Shown: piece by piece, positions 23,544-35,431 of the stretch
Position numbering within the stretch: position 1 is the stretch's first letter
How the letters are laid out: each line of letters starts with the position of its first letter
Origin: Enoplolaimus lenunculus
Lineage: Eukaryota > Nematoda > Enoplea > Enoplida > Thoracostomopsidae
Direction: 5' to 3'
NCBI GenBank assembly: GCA_030248215.1
Contig: JASANG010002759.1
Span: 1-64,000, forward strand
Length of the DNA: 64,000 nt
The notes under the pieces: generated by a model
Database searches by the model: none
Seen by the model: only the letters and a program-made list of their open reading frames with translations
Told to the model about the DNA's origin: nothing
Made by a program: the position numbers and the translations under genes

Positions 23544-24345
23544 ATAAAATTAAAAGCGCCGCCGTCCATAGCATACGACCTAATGTGGTTCAAGCATTTC
23601 AGTTAAGCGGTGTAGGGAGAACAAGGAACGAAGGGAAGAATTATGCCGGTTGGCATTATCAATGTCAATGCCACGCAAAAAGTATTTCCATTAATTGACA
23701 GAAATGTAGAAAAGTACTTTGAGCGGCAAAAGTAAAAAGTTTTTCAGATATTTAAGACAATTTTTCTAAAAATATATATTAACATGAAACCGTTTATTTC
23801 TTTGCTAATACAATGATTTTCAGATTTTATTTCAATAATTTTTGAACATTTTTACTTTTGCAACAGAAATATTTTTCATGTGCACTTGGCTTAATAATAT
23901 TTCTTAAATTTAAGAAACTTTTTCTTCAATATTAGAAATATTTGGTGTTTTGCGTGTGTTGCTACATTTGGCGAGGGGGACTGGGGGAAGACTGATACCG
24001 TGACACCAGCTCTAAATTGACTTTTGTTCTGAAGACAAAATTGCGAATCGTTATAATTATGGTTCAATAGGACTTTAGGCAAATAAAGTTAACTTTATGG
24101 CAATGCAGCTGAAAAACAGCTGACACTGCTCATAGAACCTACATGTGATGCATATGGTACGGCATAGACATCTTGTGCAACAAAAATTTCCGAAAGTCAT
24201 GGTGATCCGACGCATACACACAGACATCCTCCTTGTGATTCAAATTTTAACAAATACTTAAGAACTTTAATAGTTTCAACCGATTTGTAAATCTTCGTTA
24301 ACGTATTTTGCCAAATGTCTACAAAATGTGGTCTGTGGGTCATGC
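23544..24345. other. No recognisable feature
   Basis: AT-rich; no coding signal or repeat that I can support. Confidence 0.5.
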
Positions 24346-24351
24346 TTCTAC

Positions 24352-24498
24352 GTCCCATGTAACGACAAGGGGCGGAACGTTTTTCTGCGGGACTAAAAAA
24401 AGTAAGGTTAAGCTTTAGACTAGTTTTTTTGCTTGGCTTGAGCTTAGGCTTAGGCATATGCTTATAATACTGTTCCGTCCCTGTTCTTTACATTGGTC
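24352..24498. mobile_element. TTAGGC MITE subtype B, short
   Basis: Ends GTCCCATGTAACGACAAGGG and CCCTGTTCTTTACATTGGTC around a short TTAGGC core. The target duplication is only partly conserved. Confidence 0.7.
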
Positions 24499-24505
24499 CT
24501 TCATC

Positions 24506-25470
24506 CCGGGCTTTTACTTTTAATCCTGAAGATTAATTTAGTGTAGTTATCAAGCTTGTACCGCAAAGTATTGACTAAAATTAACGTTGAAAATGTTTGG
24601 TTTGGTAGACTGATTCTTCTATTAAACATACAACAGCAAACTTTTGGTATTCCATATCTCGATTAGATTTGCAGACAGGTTTCGGTCAATATATACTTAA
24701 AAGGTACATAGCTAGTTGGAAATTCATTTACACGTAAATTTTGTGGTAGTTAGTAGTTCATATAATAGAGATTATACCAAACTAAAGATGTTATTCTTAC
24801 GAAAGATGATTGAAAATTAGTTTTGGCTGCGACTGATTCGTGCAGTACTTGAAGCTAAATGCTGTTGTTTATGAATTTGGTCATATATTTTGTTAATGCT
24901 GATTTCAACCTAAAATGCTAATTTTATATCCTAAATTCCATATCAGATATGTTCATCGCATACGTAGTTTAAATAGTTGAACGTGCTCTGAGCTTGAACA
25001 TGCTCTGAGCTTCTTGGAAGACTTCAGTCGCGACTTTTCAAAGGACTAGTTCACGCAAAACCGATATGCACACATTATTTTCTCGGACTGTGTTTGAATT
25101 TATAATAAAGAAATAAATCATTGTAATGTTTAATGAATCCACCAGAGTCTTTGACGCGACGTCGAGGTCCAGCTCGACGGCTTGATAACCATTCTAGAAA
25201 CGAACCGTGGAACGTTGCAACCCTTAACTCGGTATGCGCTTGATATTTGTGCAATATACGCAGCGATATCGAAATGTTTGTCGATACTGATTCCTATTCT
25301 TATTTTACAAGTTTGTATTAGGCTTAATATAAACTTTAACGATCAAGTGTGCCGCTACATAAATATATGCTCACCAGCAGTTGAAATTGCAAGCATTCTA
25401 ACTCACTGCTAGGTGCAGAAATTATCGGCAAACACCGTTATGTGGCACACCCCTAATTTATGCGTACATA
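24506..25470. other. Upstream region of the syntaxin-5 gene
   Basis: About 1 kb of AT-rich DNA before the first recognisable coding exon. It must contain, or be followed upstream by, a promoter and first exon, but I see no TATA box, CpG cluster or conserved coding stretch that decides where. Confidence 0.3.
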
Positions 25471-25482
25471 TTTTTAGGTAAG
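25471..25482 (+). promoter_or_regulatory. Zero-length exon-like splice motif (possible recursive splice site)
   Basis: The sequence TTTTTAG followed directly by GTAAG joins a 3' splice site to a 5' splice site with nothing between, 80 bp upstream of the first coding exon of syntaxin-5. In the frame of the next exon the TAG would be a stop, so a coding exon ending here is unlikely; a non-coding leader exon or a ratchet point remain possible. Confidence 0.35.
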
Positions 25483-25562
25483 AAATCTACAATGTGACAA
25501 TGGCTAGCGCCGCATGCTTTTAATAAGAGCAGAAATTAAGTAACTTATTTTATGTTTTATAG

Positions 25563-28500
25563 ATCCCCCAAGCTGCTAGTATTCAACCGGAGACATCTCG
25601 CGATATTCAACCACAGTCTCGCTTGTCTCAATTTCCCCGCTGCCCATCTGCAGGGCAAATTATATCCAGTTCAAGCAATCGTCAGACGCCAGATTACAAC
25701 AGTGGTAGTGGGAACCCTAGCAATTTGTTTTCTGCGAATACAGCTGCTGCTGCGCAACTTGTCACAAGTCAGATTAGTCACTGGTTTCAGACGGCATCAG
25801 AAGCGTATCCTGTAACGCAGACCAAACTAAAGAACTCCCATATTTCCCACATCGACCATTCTGCTATATCTCAAGGAACCGGGCAAGCATTTGAAACGAC
25901 ACTTTTCGAAATGCCTTGCAGAGATCGATCAGCTGAATTTCGTGCGACAACGAAGTCGTATGAGATGAAAATAGTTAGTTTTGGAATATGGTTTTACTCT
26001 TTAGAATACGTTATTCACTTACACTTAATGTTTGTTTACTAGACTTGTATACGTATGTTTCGCATTGTGTGTCTATGTTGCCGTGACATATATATTTTTA
26101 GCAAGGCAATGGGTACAACCACCGCAAACCAATGCAAACGCAGAAAATGTTGCAAGATAGCATACAGTTTAACCAGTATGCAAAGTAAGTCACCTTAGCT
26201 ACCATATGAAGATATTGTACCAAAATTAGTATATTTCGCTGTCAGCTTTGTTCGTAATGACAAAATAAGCACCCAAAGAAGCCTACTTATTCGGAAGACT
26301 TGCAAGAACAAAAGTACAACATTTTTTGTCAAGTATGTGCTTGGTATCCGGTTGAAACCTGATTGTAATATATACGCGCCAAAATATGCTCTGGTGAAAT
26401 TGAATTGTAGGTAGTGATATAGCTGCAGAAGACGTTAAAATGATTAACTATGCAAGCCTCTTATTAATCAGTGCTTGGGCATGAAAGGATAATCTTATCT
26501 GCGCAGACATTGGCAGACATTAAATATCTTGTTGGAAGGCAGGGAGTGTGTTGTTTCAAGGCTCACTATACGATTCATTTGAGCGAATTTATGTAGTTTC
26601 AATATGTAAAATATCGCCAGTTTCTGCTATATGATTTCAGGAAAATCGGCATGGATTTAAGTAGAACGTGTTCAAAATTGGAGAAGTTATCAGTATGTAA
26701 GTAATGTAATATTTCAATTTCGGTTATAGTCAGTTACTATGTATTTATGGTGGTGAATTTTGCTGTGTTACGACGGTGGTATAAACTGTGCCCTAACATA
26801 GTTATTTCAGCCTTAACACTGTTAATTGAATGGTCAACTCGGAAATAAAAAATTTGATGTCATGGTTATTATGCAGGTATTTGGTATGTTCCGGGTTCCG
26901 CATCACAGAAGCATGATTTTTCGCTTTTTAGATTTTGTTACAGGTTATTTAAATAAATGAAGAGATATATCACTTGTTTGGTTTGTTGATTTTTGAAACA
27001 TTTTAGTAGCCAAAGGCAAGTCACTTTACAACGATCCTATAACGGTGATTGAAGAATTGACAAATATTATCAAACAAGACATTAGCGGCCTTAATAAAGA
27101 AATCGCCCAACTACAAGAGGTATAGAAACCACACTAAGCTGCAGTATTCTCATATTTTACATGTTATCTACTGTAGATGTTTTATTGACTACAAAGTCAA
27201 CTATTAATATTTTAATATTGTTACTAAGATGTTTCGTTTATAATTGAGCGAAGCGAAACTCCGAGCGAAGCTCGTAGTTTCGCGAAGCGTTTTTATGTTT
27301 TGTACTTGGGGGTCGTAAGGTGGATGTCCGTCCGTCCGTTTGTCCGTCCGAAAAGAATCTCAGGAACGGCTGAACCGATTTTGATAAACTTTTTTTGTTT
27401 GAAAGCCAATTATCCTGGGGTGTTAACCTCGCATTGGGATTTTAAAATTTTAAGCTGTTTATTAGCTACAGGCTAATTTGCATAATTAATTATCGTTCCA
27501 CAATATTTCACTAATTATTACAGTTAGAAGCAATCTAATTTTAGCATTAAAGGGTTTTTGGGTGCGAGGAATCCGCGTAGACTGTTTATAAACCTCCAAA
27601 GCCGATAATTGAGTAGTTAGCTAATAGATAATTTGCATATTAGCATAGTTTATAAGCCTAAATTAGGACTTTTTACAATATTTCACTAATTATTAAGGTT
27701 AAAAGCAATATAATTTCAGCACTAAAGGGTTTTTAGGTGCGAGGAATTTGAATAAATAGTTTACAAACATCCAAAACTGATAATTGAATAGTTAGCTAAT
27801 AGCTAATTTGCATATTAGCTTAATTGACAAGACAAAACTAGGATTTTTTAAATTATTCCAAAAATTATTAGGGTGGTTGAAGGGTATTTGGGTACGAGGT
27901 ATCTGAGGAAATTGCTTACAAACCTCCACAACCGACAAATGAATAGTTAGCTAACAACTAATTTGCATATTACCTTAATTGCTTAGGTGTATTCGAGCTT
28001 CGCTCAATAAATGTAGTCCCACTACGACTGGTGAGATTCTGGTTTTGTGAGTATACTATGTTTTATCTCATTGTTTTAGTTTGTAAATTCAAGGCAGTCG
28101 GGTACGAAAAATCATGCCCAACGTCATTCCAGATCTGTTGTGGTTTCTCTTCAGGTAAAATCTATATTTTTAACCATCATTTATCTAAATATAACTTTTG
28201 TAGCCCTCAACGAATACGTTTTTAATTTTTACTTGTATTTTCTCATTTTCTAATCCTTCTTTTTCTTTTAACTTTTAATTTTATTTTATTACGTTTATAT
28301 TCTTCTATGCACTGTGCAGAACTGTATGTTTCCAGCGGAATTCGTTTACAAGGCTGGGTTTCAATGCCGGACTCTTTAGCTACTTTAGCTTTGCGCAAGA
28401 ATTTAATTTTGATGATTGAACCTTTTTTATGATGCAAGAGAATTATGCTTAGGACTTACTACAATATGGAATTCTGGACTCACTAAATATAACATTTTGT

Positions 28501-31366
28501 TTTAAAATAACAATTAAAGTGACTTTGGCACGCAAATCATGCATTCTTGTTAAACTGTTATTCACCAGCACAAGCTGATAAGTTAGATGCGTAGTTTTCC
28601 ATGTAATTGCACTATTTATTGTTTTTAGTCCAAGCTTGCAGCTGTATCGAATGAATTCAAACAAGTGTTAGAAGTTCGTACGGAAGTAAGTGTGCACGTG
28701 ATATAGTGATATATGTAATAATGTCCTGTTCTTTGCATGTTCTTGCTGCAGTCCTTTTGCGCAGTTGAAACAAACCGAAATGGTTTAAACAGTTACGCCT
28801 TTGTGTGTTAAAGGGCATTTTTGAACACATTATATGCCTAGATATAAGTTTTCTGTTGCAATTTAGGACTGCCTTTTTCTGCTTCATGTAGATAAAAAAT
28901 GTTTGTATCTGTAGAATAGTATAACATTTCTGGTTTTTGATTATTGTATTTTGACTTTGTTTCAGAATATGAAACAAAAGAAATCACGTCGGGATCAATT
29001 CAGCCAGTCAAGGCCGGTGCCATCGTCGTTGCCGCCGTCCGCTTCGACTGGACACTGTATGTGTAGATAAGAATGCGTTTTAAATAGTTTTAGTCGCTAA
29101 TCAGTACTCGCTACACTCCAGTGAAGCAGAAATTCGAACGATTCTTGTTGTTATGGTGTGCCTGTTTAAGACCTGTTGCTAAGACTGTCACATTTGTTGA
29201 TCCCTGTGGTTTAACAAACTGACCAAATGTAGATTGCATGGTAACAAGCTGGCTTCTCCACAGCGGGGGGCCCCAGCACTTTTCGAAATTTTCATTTTCC
29301 CCCGGCGAAAATTTTGGCGCCCCCGGAAAGGCCCCCCGGCGAATTTTGGCCGCCCCCAAGCAAAATGCCCCCCCCAGCAAATTTTTTGCTGGGGTCCCCA
29401 GGACTTTTCTAAGCCAAAAATTTTCAATGTTAAAACATAAAGACCTGGAGTTTTTTGATGCGGACATTCGGCGAAATGTGACTTTATATTACGCTGAGTA
29501 CTCATAATTTTTTAATAGCGTTACAAATACCGGTAGTAACTAGTACAATTCTATAATGAACTGAAAAAGCACAATTATATAAAGGCCGTTTCAGGGCATA
29601 CAGCTTTCGAAAGTACCTTGCAGCAACAAGTTCAACCCGCCTGAGCCTTATGATAAACTGAAGCTATGGCTAATATATAAAATATATGTTAATCACAGTT
29701 TCAATTATAGATTATCTATATTTTATATAATTGTGCTTCTTTCAACTTCTGGTAAAGTTGTCAGTAATATTAGTTAAAATTATTGTTATTAGCGTTTGCA
29801 TGGAATTTTTGTCATGTTGAGCGATGAGTAATCTTCAGTTGAGTTGGAAACACGATCTAGAATAAAAAATGGTCCAAAAAGTCGGCGTGCAAAGTTTTAA
29901 GCCTGTCCCCCAGGACCCCCCAGATTATCTGGGGCCCCAGGAAAACTGCTCCCCAGCAAAATTAGCTGCCCCCCAGGAAACTCTTGGGGGCCCCAGGAAA
30001 CGCCCCTCGGCGGAAATTTTCAAGCTGTGGAGAAGCCAGACAAGTGTGCTGCTGTATTTCTTGTATGTCATTTCACATTTACATGCAAAATATGTGTTGG
30101 TGATCGTTCCAAATTTCATTTTACGAAGCGTCCATAGACATCAGCTTGAATAATCACAGAATACTTCCGCAGCCGTGTTGGTTATTTGTGGTTATGTAAA
30201 TGAATTACACTTGTTTCAGTAGGATCAGTATTGTTATCTGATGAACAAGCGGCTACAGGAAGTGCAAATGAAGTGGCAATATCGATGGAAAGCACAAGCG
30301 ACCGATACCAAGAGCAACTAGCTCTAATAGATGAACAAGTTGGTTTTTTAGCTGTCAAATTATTGTGACCTGAGCTTGCTTAAATCAAGAGTCGATGGTC
30401 ACGCTATGTACAGAATATGCAACTAGCGCTCTGTGGCATGGTGCAAAGTATACAAGCTCGCATCGCGTTTTTGCCCGGCCCCCGTCGTTTTGCTTGCATA
30501 CTCATATTAAATAGTGATCATCCGCTCTCGGTAAATTCACGTTCTGCTTGCATCGTTACGTAAATTAGAGCTTAAAATTTCGTTTTTAGATCATGTTAGC
30601 TACGTTCTAATTGTTTAACGCAGGCCAAAGTTTATATATAACGGTAAATTTCAATAAGCGCAATTTTTCATTGTAAACCATTAACTACTCAAATAAATAC
30701 ATAATTATCTAGAATGTTGGCTTGTCTATTTTCTATTTTGTGTCATATTTTTAGGATAGTTATATTCAAAGTCGGGCGAACACAATGGAAAATATTGAGA
30801 GTACAATCGTTGAACTTGGCACTATATTCTCCCAGTTAGCAACAATGGTTCAAGAACAAGGGGAAGTTGTGCAGAGGTATGAAATTCCGTTGTTTAGCAG
30901 GGTTAAACGCTTTGAACACTGTTATGTCGGCAATATTAGTTTTTTGTATTCGAAGCAATTAAATGAACACGGTATTTCGGTGTTGTTAGTTGCATCGCTC
31001 AGTTAGGGTTACACTTAACGATTGGCACTGTTGAATTCTACTGTGTTGTTTGCAACCATATTGGTCTGCTTTTTGTGTCTACACAGATGTGTTTGAATAC
31101 TGGTTGCGCATCAAACGATTGCAATGTGCCTATCAACGTATGTATATGAGCAGTTTTAAGGTAAATTGAAATTGGTGCTCAGCTTTGCGATGAGATTGCT
31201 TTACAGAATTGATTCAAACATAGAAGACACGAGTATGAATATTGAAGCAGCGCATACTGAATTGCTCAAATATTTTCGGAGCATATCTCAAAATCGCTGG
31301 CTTGCAATGAAAGTGTTCGGTGTGCTAATCGTATTTTTTGTGATATTTATTGTATTCTTGGCTTAA
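25563..31366 (+). CDS. STX5: Syntaxin-5, Golgi Qa-SNARE (multi-exon)
   Basis: Target-membrane SNARE for ER-to-Golgi and intra-Golgi vesicle fusion. Exons read in phase: 25563-25973, 26102-26184, 26641-26696, 27007-27119, 28080-28154, 28629-28685, 28966-29056, 30220-30338, 30755-30876, 31207-31366 (stop TAA), all with GT-AG borders. From the first in-frame ATG (25911, MPCRDRSAEF) the product is 312 residues, close to the short animal form of about 300. The N-terminal regulatory part carries KLEKLSVLAK and IIKQDISGLNKEIAQLQ, followed by LEVRTE. The SNARE motif covers about 222-282 (TMENIESTIVELG) with the zero-layer Gln at 254. W291-A312 is the tail anchor. The first listed exon is open for 116 codons before that ATG, so a longer form starting in an unseen upstream exon is possible, as in mammals. 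No damage was found. The fourth intron (27120-28079) and seventh intron (29057-30219) each hold a mobile element of about 790 bp. Confidence 0.95.
27243..28031. mobile_element. Helitron-like (pearl/DINE-type) element, copy 2, in a syntaxin-5 intron
   Basis: 789 bp, same orientation and structure as 10972-11763: GAGCGAAGC-type start, GTCC-rich run (27328-27350), about four internal blocks, inverse CGAGCTTCGCTCAAT, hairpin GTAGTCCCACTAC and final CTGG before T. The 5' edge differs from copy 1 by a short extra inverted GCGAAGC segment. It lies in the intron between the exons ending at 27119 and starting at 28080, with its end 48 bp from the acceptor. Confidence 0.75.
29249..30039. mobile_element. 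Inverted-repeat element family J in a syntaxin-5 intron
   Basis: 791 bp between CTGGCTTCTCCACAG and its exact inverse CTGTGGAGAAGCCAG, flanked by ACAAG on both sides (possible 5-bp target duplication). Subterminal parts are very C/G-rich with CCCCAGCAAA-like and CCCCGGCGAAA-like words. The centre is AT-rich and has no transposase. The overlapping open frames in the GC-rich ends are compositional. Confidence 0.65.
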
Positions 31367-31695
31367 TTACCGTCGCTGTTGGCTAACGTTAAGAGTAAGG
31401 TTGTAAGAAATTCATCGATTTGAATCACTAAGTAAATTACGAGCACAGCGTTGCATGAACGGCGCTATACTTTTGGCTATTTTAATACTGTGTGGCAATG
31501 CGCAGAATTGCTATATGGCACTGGATAACAATTTGTATACAAAAATTTTGAAAACGGCGCCGTCCTGCACAGGTCGGACTGCAAGTATAACGCCACCCTT
31601 ACTTACCATTTGCTCAACTTGATTCATTTAAACATTGCTGTTCTTAAAACGCTTCTATGATAAATGTTAAACTTAAAATTATTCGACGTGTAATT

Positions 31696-31701
31696 AATAA
31701 A
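31696..31701 (+). terminator. Candidate poly(A) signal of syntaxin-5
   Basis: AATAAA 330 nt after the stop codon, the first canonical signal seen downstream. Assigned by position only. Confidence 0.4.
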
Positions 31702-32944
31702 TCCTTACTTACATCTTGAGGAATCTGCTATCTTGCACATTTATATAAAAATGCAGTTATTGTAATGCTTTCGACAGCGATTTGCATAAAGCAACTCGTC
31801 GTGGTATAAAATTGTATTTTTTGACTTGTGCAAACTAAAATTAGGGTTTTGCTTTGTTAATCAAACTCACTAGGTAGCTTATTGGGTGTACATTATTCAA
31901 CAGTTTGTTATGTTCTGTCTGAGGCGCTGTTGTGCTGTTTGCAATAATTGCACAGATCCATTCAATTTATTTCAACTGCTATTGAAACATTCGTTTAATT
32001 TCGCCAGAAGAGTAAAATTAAAAATTTACCTGGTTTTCAAGTAGTCGTCAAAACCTTATTTTTAATAACCATAAAACATTATAAACATTTAATTTTAAAC
32101 TCACAAGCTTTCGGCTGTATGAATGGTTAAAGTGAAAGTGTTGAATTTCGGACATAACACTTACGTATTGTATTTCTTTGTGTACCGGTTGTATATAAAG
32201 ACTCGGGGCCGGAAAGCTGCCGACATAACACAATCGCTGCGCAATACCTAGGGTTTAACTAAGTATAAGCTAGTAATACCCTTTAAGGACTAACGGACCC
32301 TTTGTCAGACACGGGTGTTAGAAAATGTTGACTATATGCTATATTTTAATAAATAATCGTTTACTTCATTGCATATGAGCGATCCTTTAACTATTGAAAC
32401 TATTTTTTGGTTATAAATGCAGAAGCTTTTTTGCAAAGAAACGTGGTCAATGTTGCCATGCTGTGTGAAAGGAAGCGACCGGGTTTGAAAAATACAGGAA
32501 CCAGAGGTAAATGCCGGAGCCATGGTCTTAGCGTATTTTTAACGAAATCTGCGATTTTTTTCTCAAAATTGGATCAAAACGAAACGCATCAAACAACAAT
32601 TTTGTAAAAGTAGCCAGAATTTTACCACCCATATTACCGAACGCTCTGGCAGAAATTCTACCGTAGCAGGAGGTCGATTTTCTGCCGGATGTAGGCCTCC
32701 AGTTGTATGCCCTTCCAGTTGAGTGAAAAGAATTAAACATTATTAAAACCAGCTGCACCGACAGTGCTACTAATAAATTGTAAATCTCAAACGTAAAACA
32801 GGAAAAATATACTCAAATAGCTGAATTAAGCATGCTCCCAACAGATAGATAGCGCATAGTGAGGATGATGGCGGCAAAAAATGGGTCGTGGTGTATAAAG
32901 TGTATGCGCTACTGTAAAAAATTGAACCCACATGCGAGTTTCTA
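31702..32944. other. Intergenic, nothing recognised
   Basis: AT-rich DNA after syntaxin-5. The short frames show no recognisable similarity. Confidence 0.5.
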
Positions 32945-33269
32945 TTAAGCGAAAAATTTTCAGTTTACTATCTATAACCCCTTCTCACATTGAGTTGCCT
33001 GCAGGCAACTCAGTGCAGTGTATATACGTTAACTAGTATATATCGCACCGTGTTTAACAACTGCGACACGTATACATAGTACTAAATCACCACAAGACGT
33101 GAGAGCCCCCTCGGGCTCGAGCGTCCAGCTCCTTTAGCTGAGTGGTGATGGTATACGCCTCCCACTCCAGTCACTGGAGTTCGAATCCTAGCATGAAAGT
33201 AGGTCTCAGGGGAAATAGAAAATATTCATGTGAGAAAGGGTTAAGCGAAAAATTTTCAGTTTACTATCT
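32945..33269. mobile_element. Inverted-repeat element with a tRNA-like core between 29-bp direct repeats
   Basis: Identical 29-bp direct repeats at 32945-32973 and 33241-33269 (starting TTAAGCGAAAAATTTTCAG) flank a unit with inverted ends CCCCTTCTCACAT (32978) and ATGTGAGAAAGGG (to 33240). Inside, at about 33124-33196, are a tRNA A-box (TTAGCTGAGTGG) and B-box (GAGTTCGAATCC). The combination suggests a SINE or tRNA-derived unit bounded by inverted repeats. The class is uncertain. Confidence 0.5.
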
Positions 33270-33870
33270 TTAAGTGCGTTGACGTTTCTAAAATTAGATA
33301 TTATCCAAGTGTGCACGCGCCAGACAACTTGTTTCTAAATTAGATATACAAAAGTCACCCTCGTGGTCGACAAGTCAGGAAGACAAGTTGTCGGATCGAC
33401 CAGTTGCCGGGGTGACAAGTTGTCGTGGTTAACGAGATGTCGGGCGACGAAATGTCGGGCGACGAAATGTCGGTCTAAAAGCTATGGGGCGACGAATTAA
33501 ACAACTCTTAACATTGTCAAACACTGTGTCCAAAACACCAAACAGTGTCCACATTGTTCCTACACCCTCCGAAGGGACTACCGCCAAAACACACTAACTA
33601 ATAGTGTAAAGTCCGAATATAAATAACAACAACAATAATGTAGTGACCCGAATAAGACGGGGCTGACATGAGCAAAATTATACATTGAGTTACTTCTACT
33701 CTTGCTCTGTCAAAGAAACGTGGATCTATTAAACCTAGCTATTCAGGTCACTTCAGGGAGCGGGAACAACCTTTTCTAACAGTATTCAACGCTAATCTGA
33801 ATCAAAACTAAAAACGGAAAGGCTATCAAATCCGGCAAGAAATGTTGCTTTTGTCGATTTCAAGCTTAGC
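33270..33870. other. GTCG-rich words and a family I end
   Basis: 33360-33500 repeats GACAAGTTGTCG and GACGAAATGTCGG-like words, related to 8.67-8.86 kb. A family I end (GTAGTGACCCGAATAAGAC) lies at about 33641. No gene. Confidence 0.4.
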
Positions 33871-33878
33871 TCCATTTC

Positions 33879-34074
33879 GGCCCATATCACTTTAAGGGTT
33901 ACTTTAAGTGGCGTCCACGTTTCTGGTGGGTCTATAAAAGAGTAGATTTAGATTCTAGATTATATGGGTTTGCTTAGGCTTATTAGGCTTGGGAACTTAT
34001 TTTTGCATCACTTATATGCTTACGCTTAGGAATACGCTTAATCTACTGTTACGCCCGTTAAAGTAACATTGGCC
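33879..34074. mobile_element. TTAGGC MITE subtype A
   Basis: Ends GGCCCATATCACTTTAAGGG and CGTTAAAGTAACATTGGCC. The flanks TCCATTTC and TCAATTTC agree at 7 of 8 bases. The terminal ACTTTAAG segment is locally duplicated at the left end. Confidence 0.8.
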
Positions 34075-34439
34075 TCAATTTCTGTGCAAACCATTCTCAC
34101 GAAGTATTTCAGTTTAGCATTGAATGCATTCGAACGTATTTGTATACAAATACAGCTCCTGCAATATATTGCATTTTGCATTACATATAATAAGGGCTTC
34201 AGTGAGAACATTTTGAGCAAACAGGGGCTGTTTGTTAGCATTTGTGCTTTTCTGAGATTGTCTTCTGTCAATGCAGTTTGCTGGTGTCGTGCAGTAGCAG
34301 TTTGTTCTTATGCGTTGAGCAGTGTATAGGTTGCAATAAAATGCGTTGCAGTCAAATGTATATGCTTTTTGTCCGCGACATAGGCAAGTTTTTACTTTTT
34401 ACGGTTTAGTAGTATTTATATCGCCGACCGTCATTGTGT

Positions 34440-34800
34440 GTTTTAGATACTCTGAAGGTGAAACAAACTTAAATTTTGGACCCAATTTGAAATGCGAAAA
34501 CTCGGTTGTATTTGAAATTGAATTCAACTGTGCAGTTTTCGGGTCTTTCTCGTATGGTTTGCCCAGAAACGGTCGAAATTTGAAAATTTTTGCATATTTA
34601 ATCTTTTTATAACGTTTTTGGTTCATTTCACACTCAAATTTGAATCTTTGAAATGTTCGATTCTTAAAAGCCTTAAATAGGTTTCCACTTTGGGTTCACA
34701 AAAAATATTGTCAAAAAGTTGGACTAATTCATTACGTATCATTCGGCGCAGGTTGCGAAGATGAGTTGAATGGTGTGAAATTTTCTGTACTCGGACGGTT
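34440..34800. repeat. Fragment of the fold-back family seen at 51.1 and 53.5 kb
   Basis: Shares GAGTTGAATGGTGTGAAATT-like words and TTCAAATTTGAATCTTT-like words with 51110-51715 and 53490-54030. The ends are not defined here. Confidence 0.4.
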
Positions 34801-34987
34801 ACCTATTAGCTAGCGAATTTTCGTCATTTAAACATTTTCCAGCCCGCCTCCCGGCAAAAATTTTTGATCCGCCACTGAATTCATGGTGAGCCAGAAATTT
34901 CTGACGGGATCGTGCTGGCAAAACTACTGAGTTTACCCGTATGGTGTTGTATATGTGCAAGTTTTTTGAGTGAGAAAGATGTACAGT

Positions 34988-35075
34988 GTGCAGGGTGTAA
35001 CTGGATATACGGTTCCATTTCCGTTTCCGGTAAAAATCGGTGTCCATTTCGGTTTCCGTTTCCGTTATATAAATA
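34988..35075. mobile_element. Family G fragment
   Basis: Starts CAGGGTGTAACTGGATA and has repeated GTTTCCG words, like the ends of the complete family G copy at 49740-50167. The partner end is not found. Confidence 0.45.
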
Positions 35076-35271
35076 ACAGATTCTGTTATTTTTACGTCCG
35101 AAATTAGTTCTACATCACGTTTATATCTAGCGATTTTTCATTACAAATATACTGCAATTGATCGAAATAAAATACAAATTATGAAATTCATTCAAAAAAT
35201 TAAAAGAAAGCCTGGTGAACATTTGCACGCCTCTACTGTGTTGGCAGAAAAATAAAACCATCTAACAGTGC

Positions 35272-35431
35272 CAGAGCAGACATAGATGGCGGGTTCCCCT
35301 TAAACTTCAGGGCGGACCCCCAAACTCGCATGCGAAGCGATCAAGAAAAAAACTTCAGAGGTTTTTGTTTCAACCGGTTAGGATGGGAGACCCCGAAATT
35401 TTTCGGTATGGGGGTGGCTGCTCCAGCCCTG
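35272..35431. mobile_element. hAT-type MITE family L, dispersed copy
   Basis: Ends CAGAGCAGACATAG and GCTGCTCCAGCCCTG, with the shared central GGTTTTTGTTTCAACC segment. It is diverged from the palindrome copies. Confidence 0.55.

Noticed and set aside
29188-29507. Overlapping proteins on both strands in the GC-rich part of a syntaxin-5 intron
   Set aside because: They lie wholly within the inverted-repeat element 29249-30039 and reflect its C/G-rich edges.
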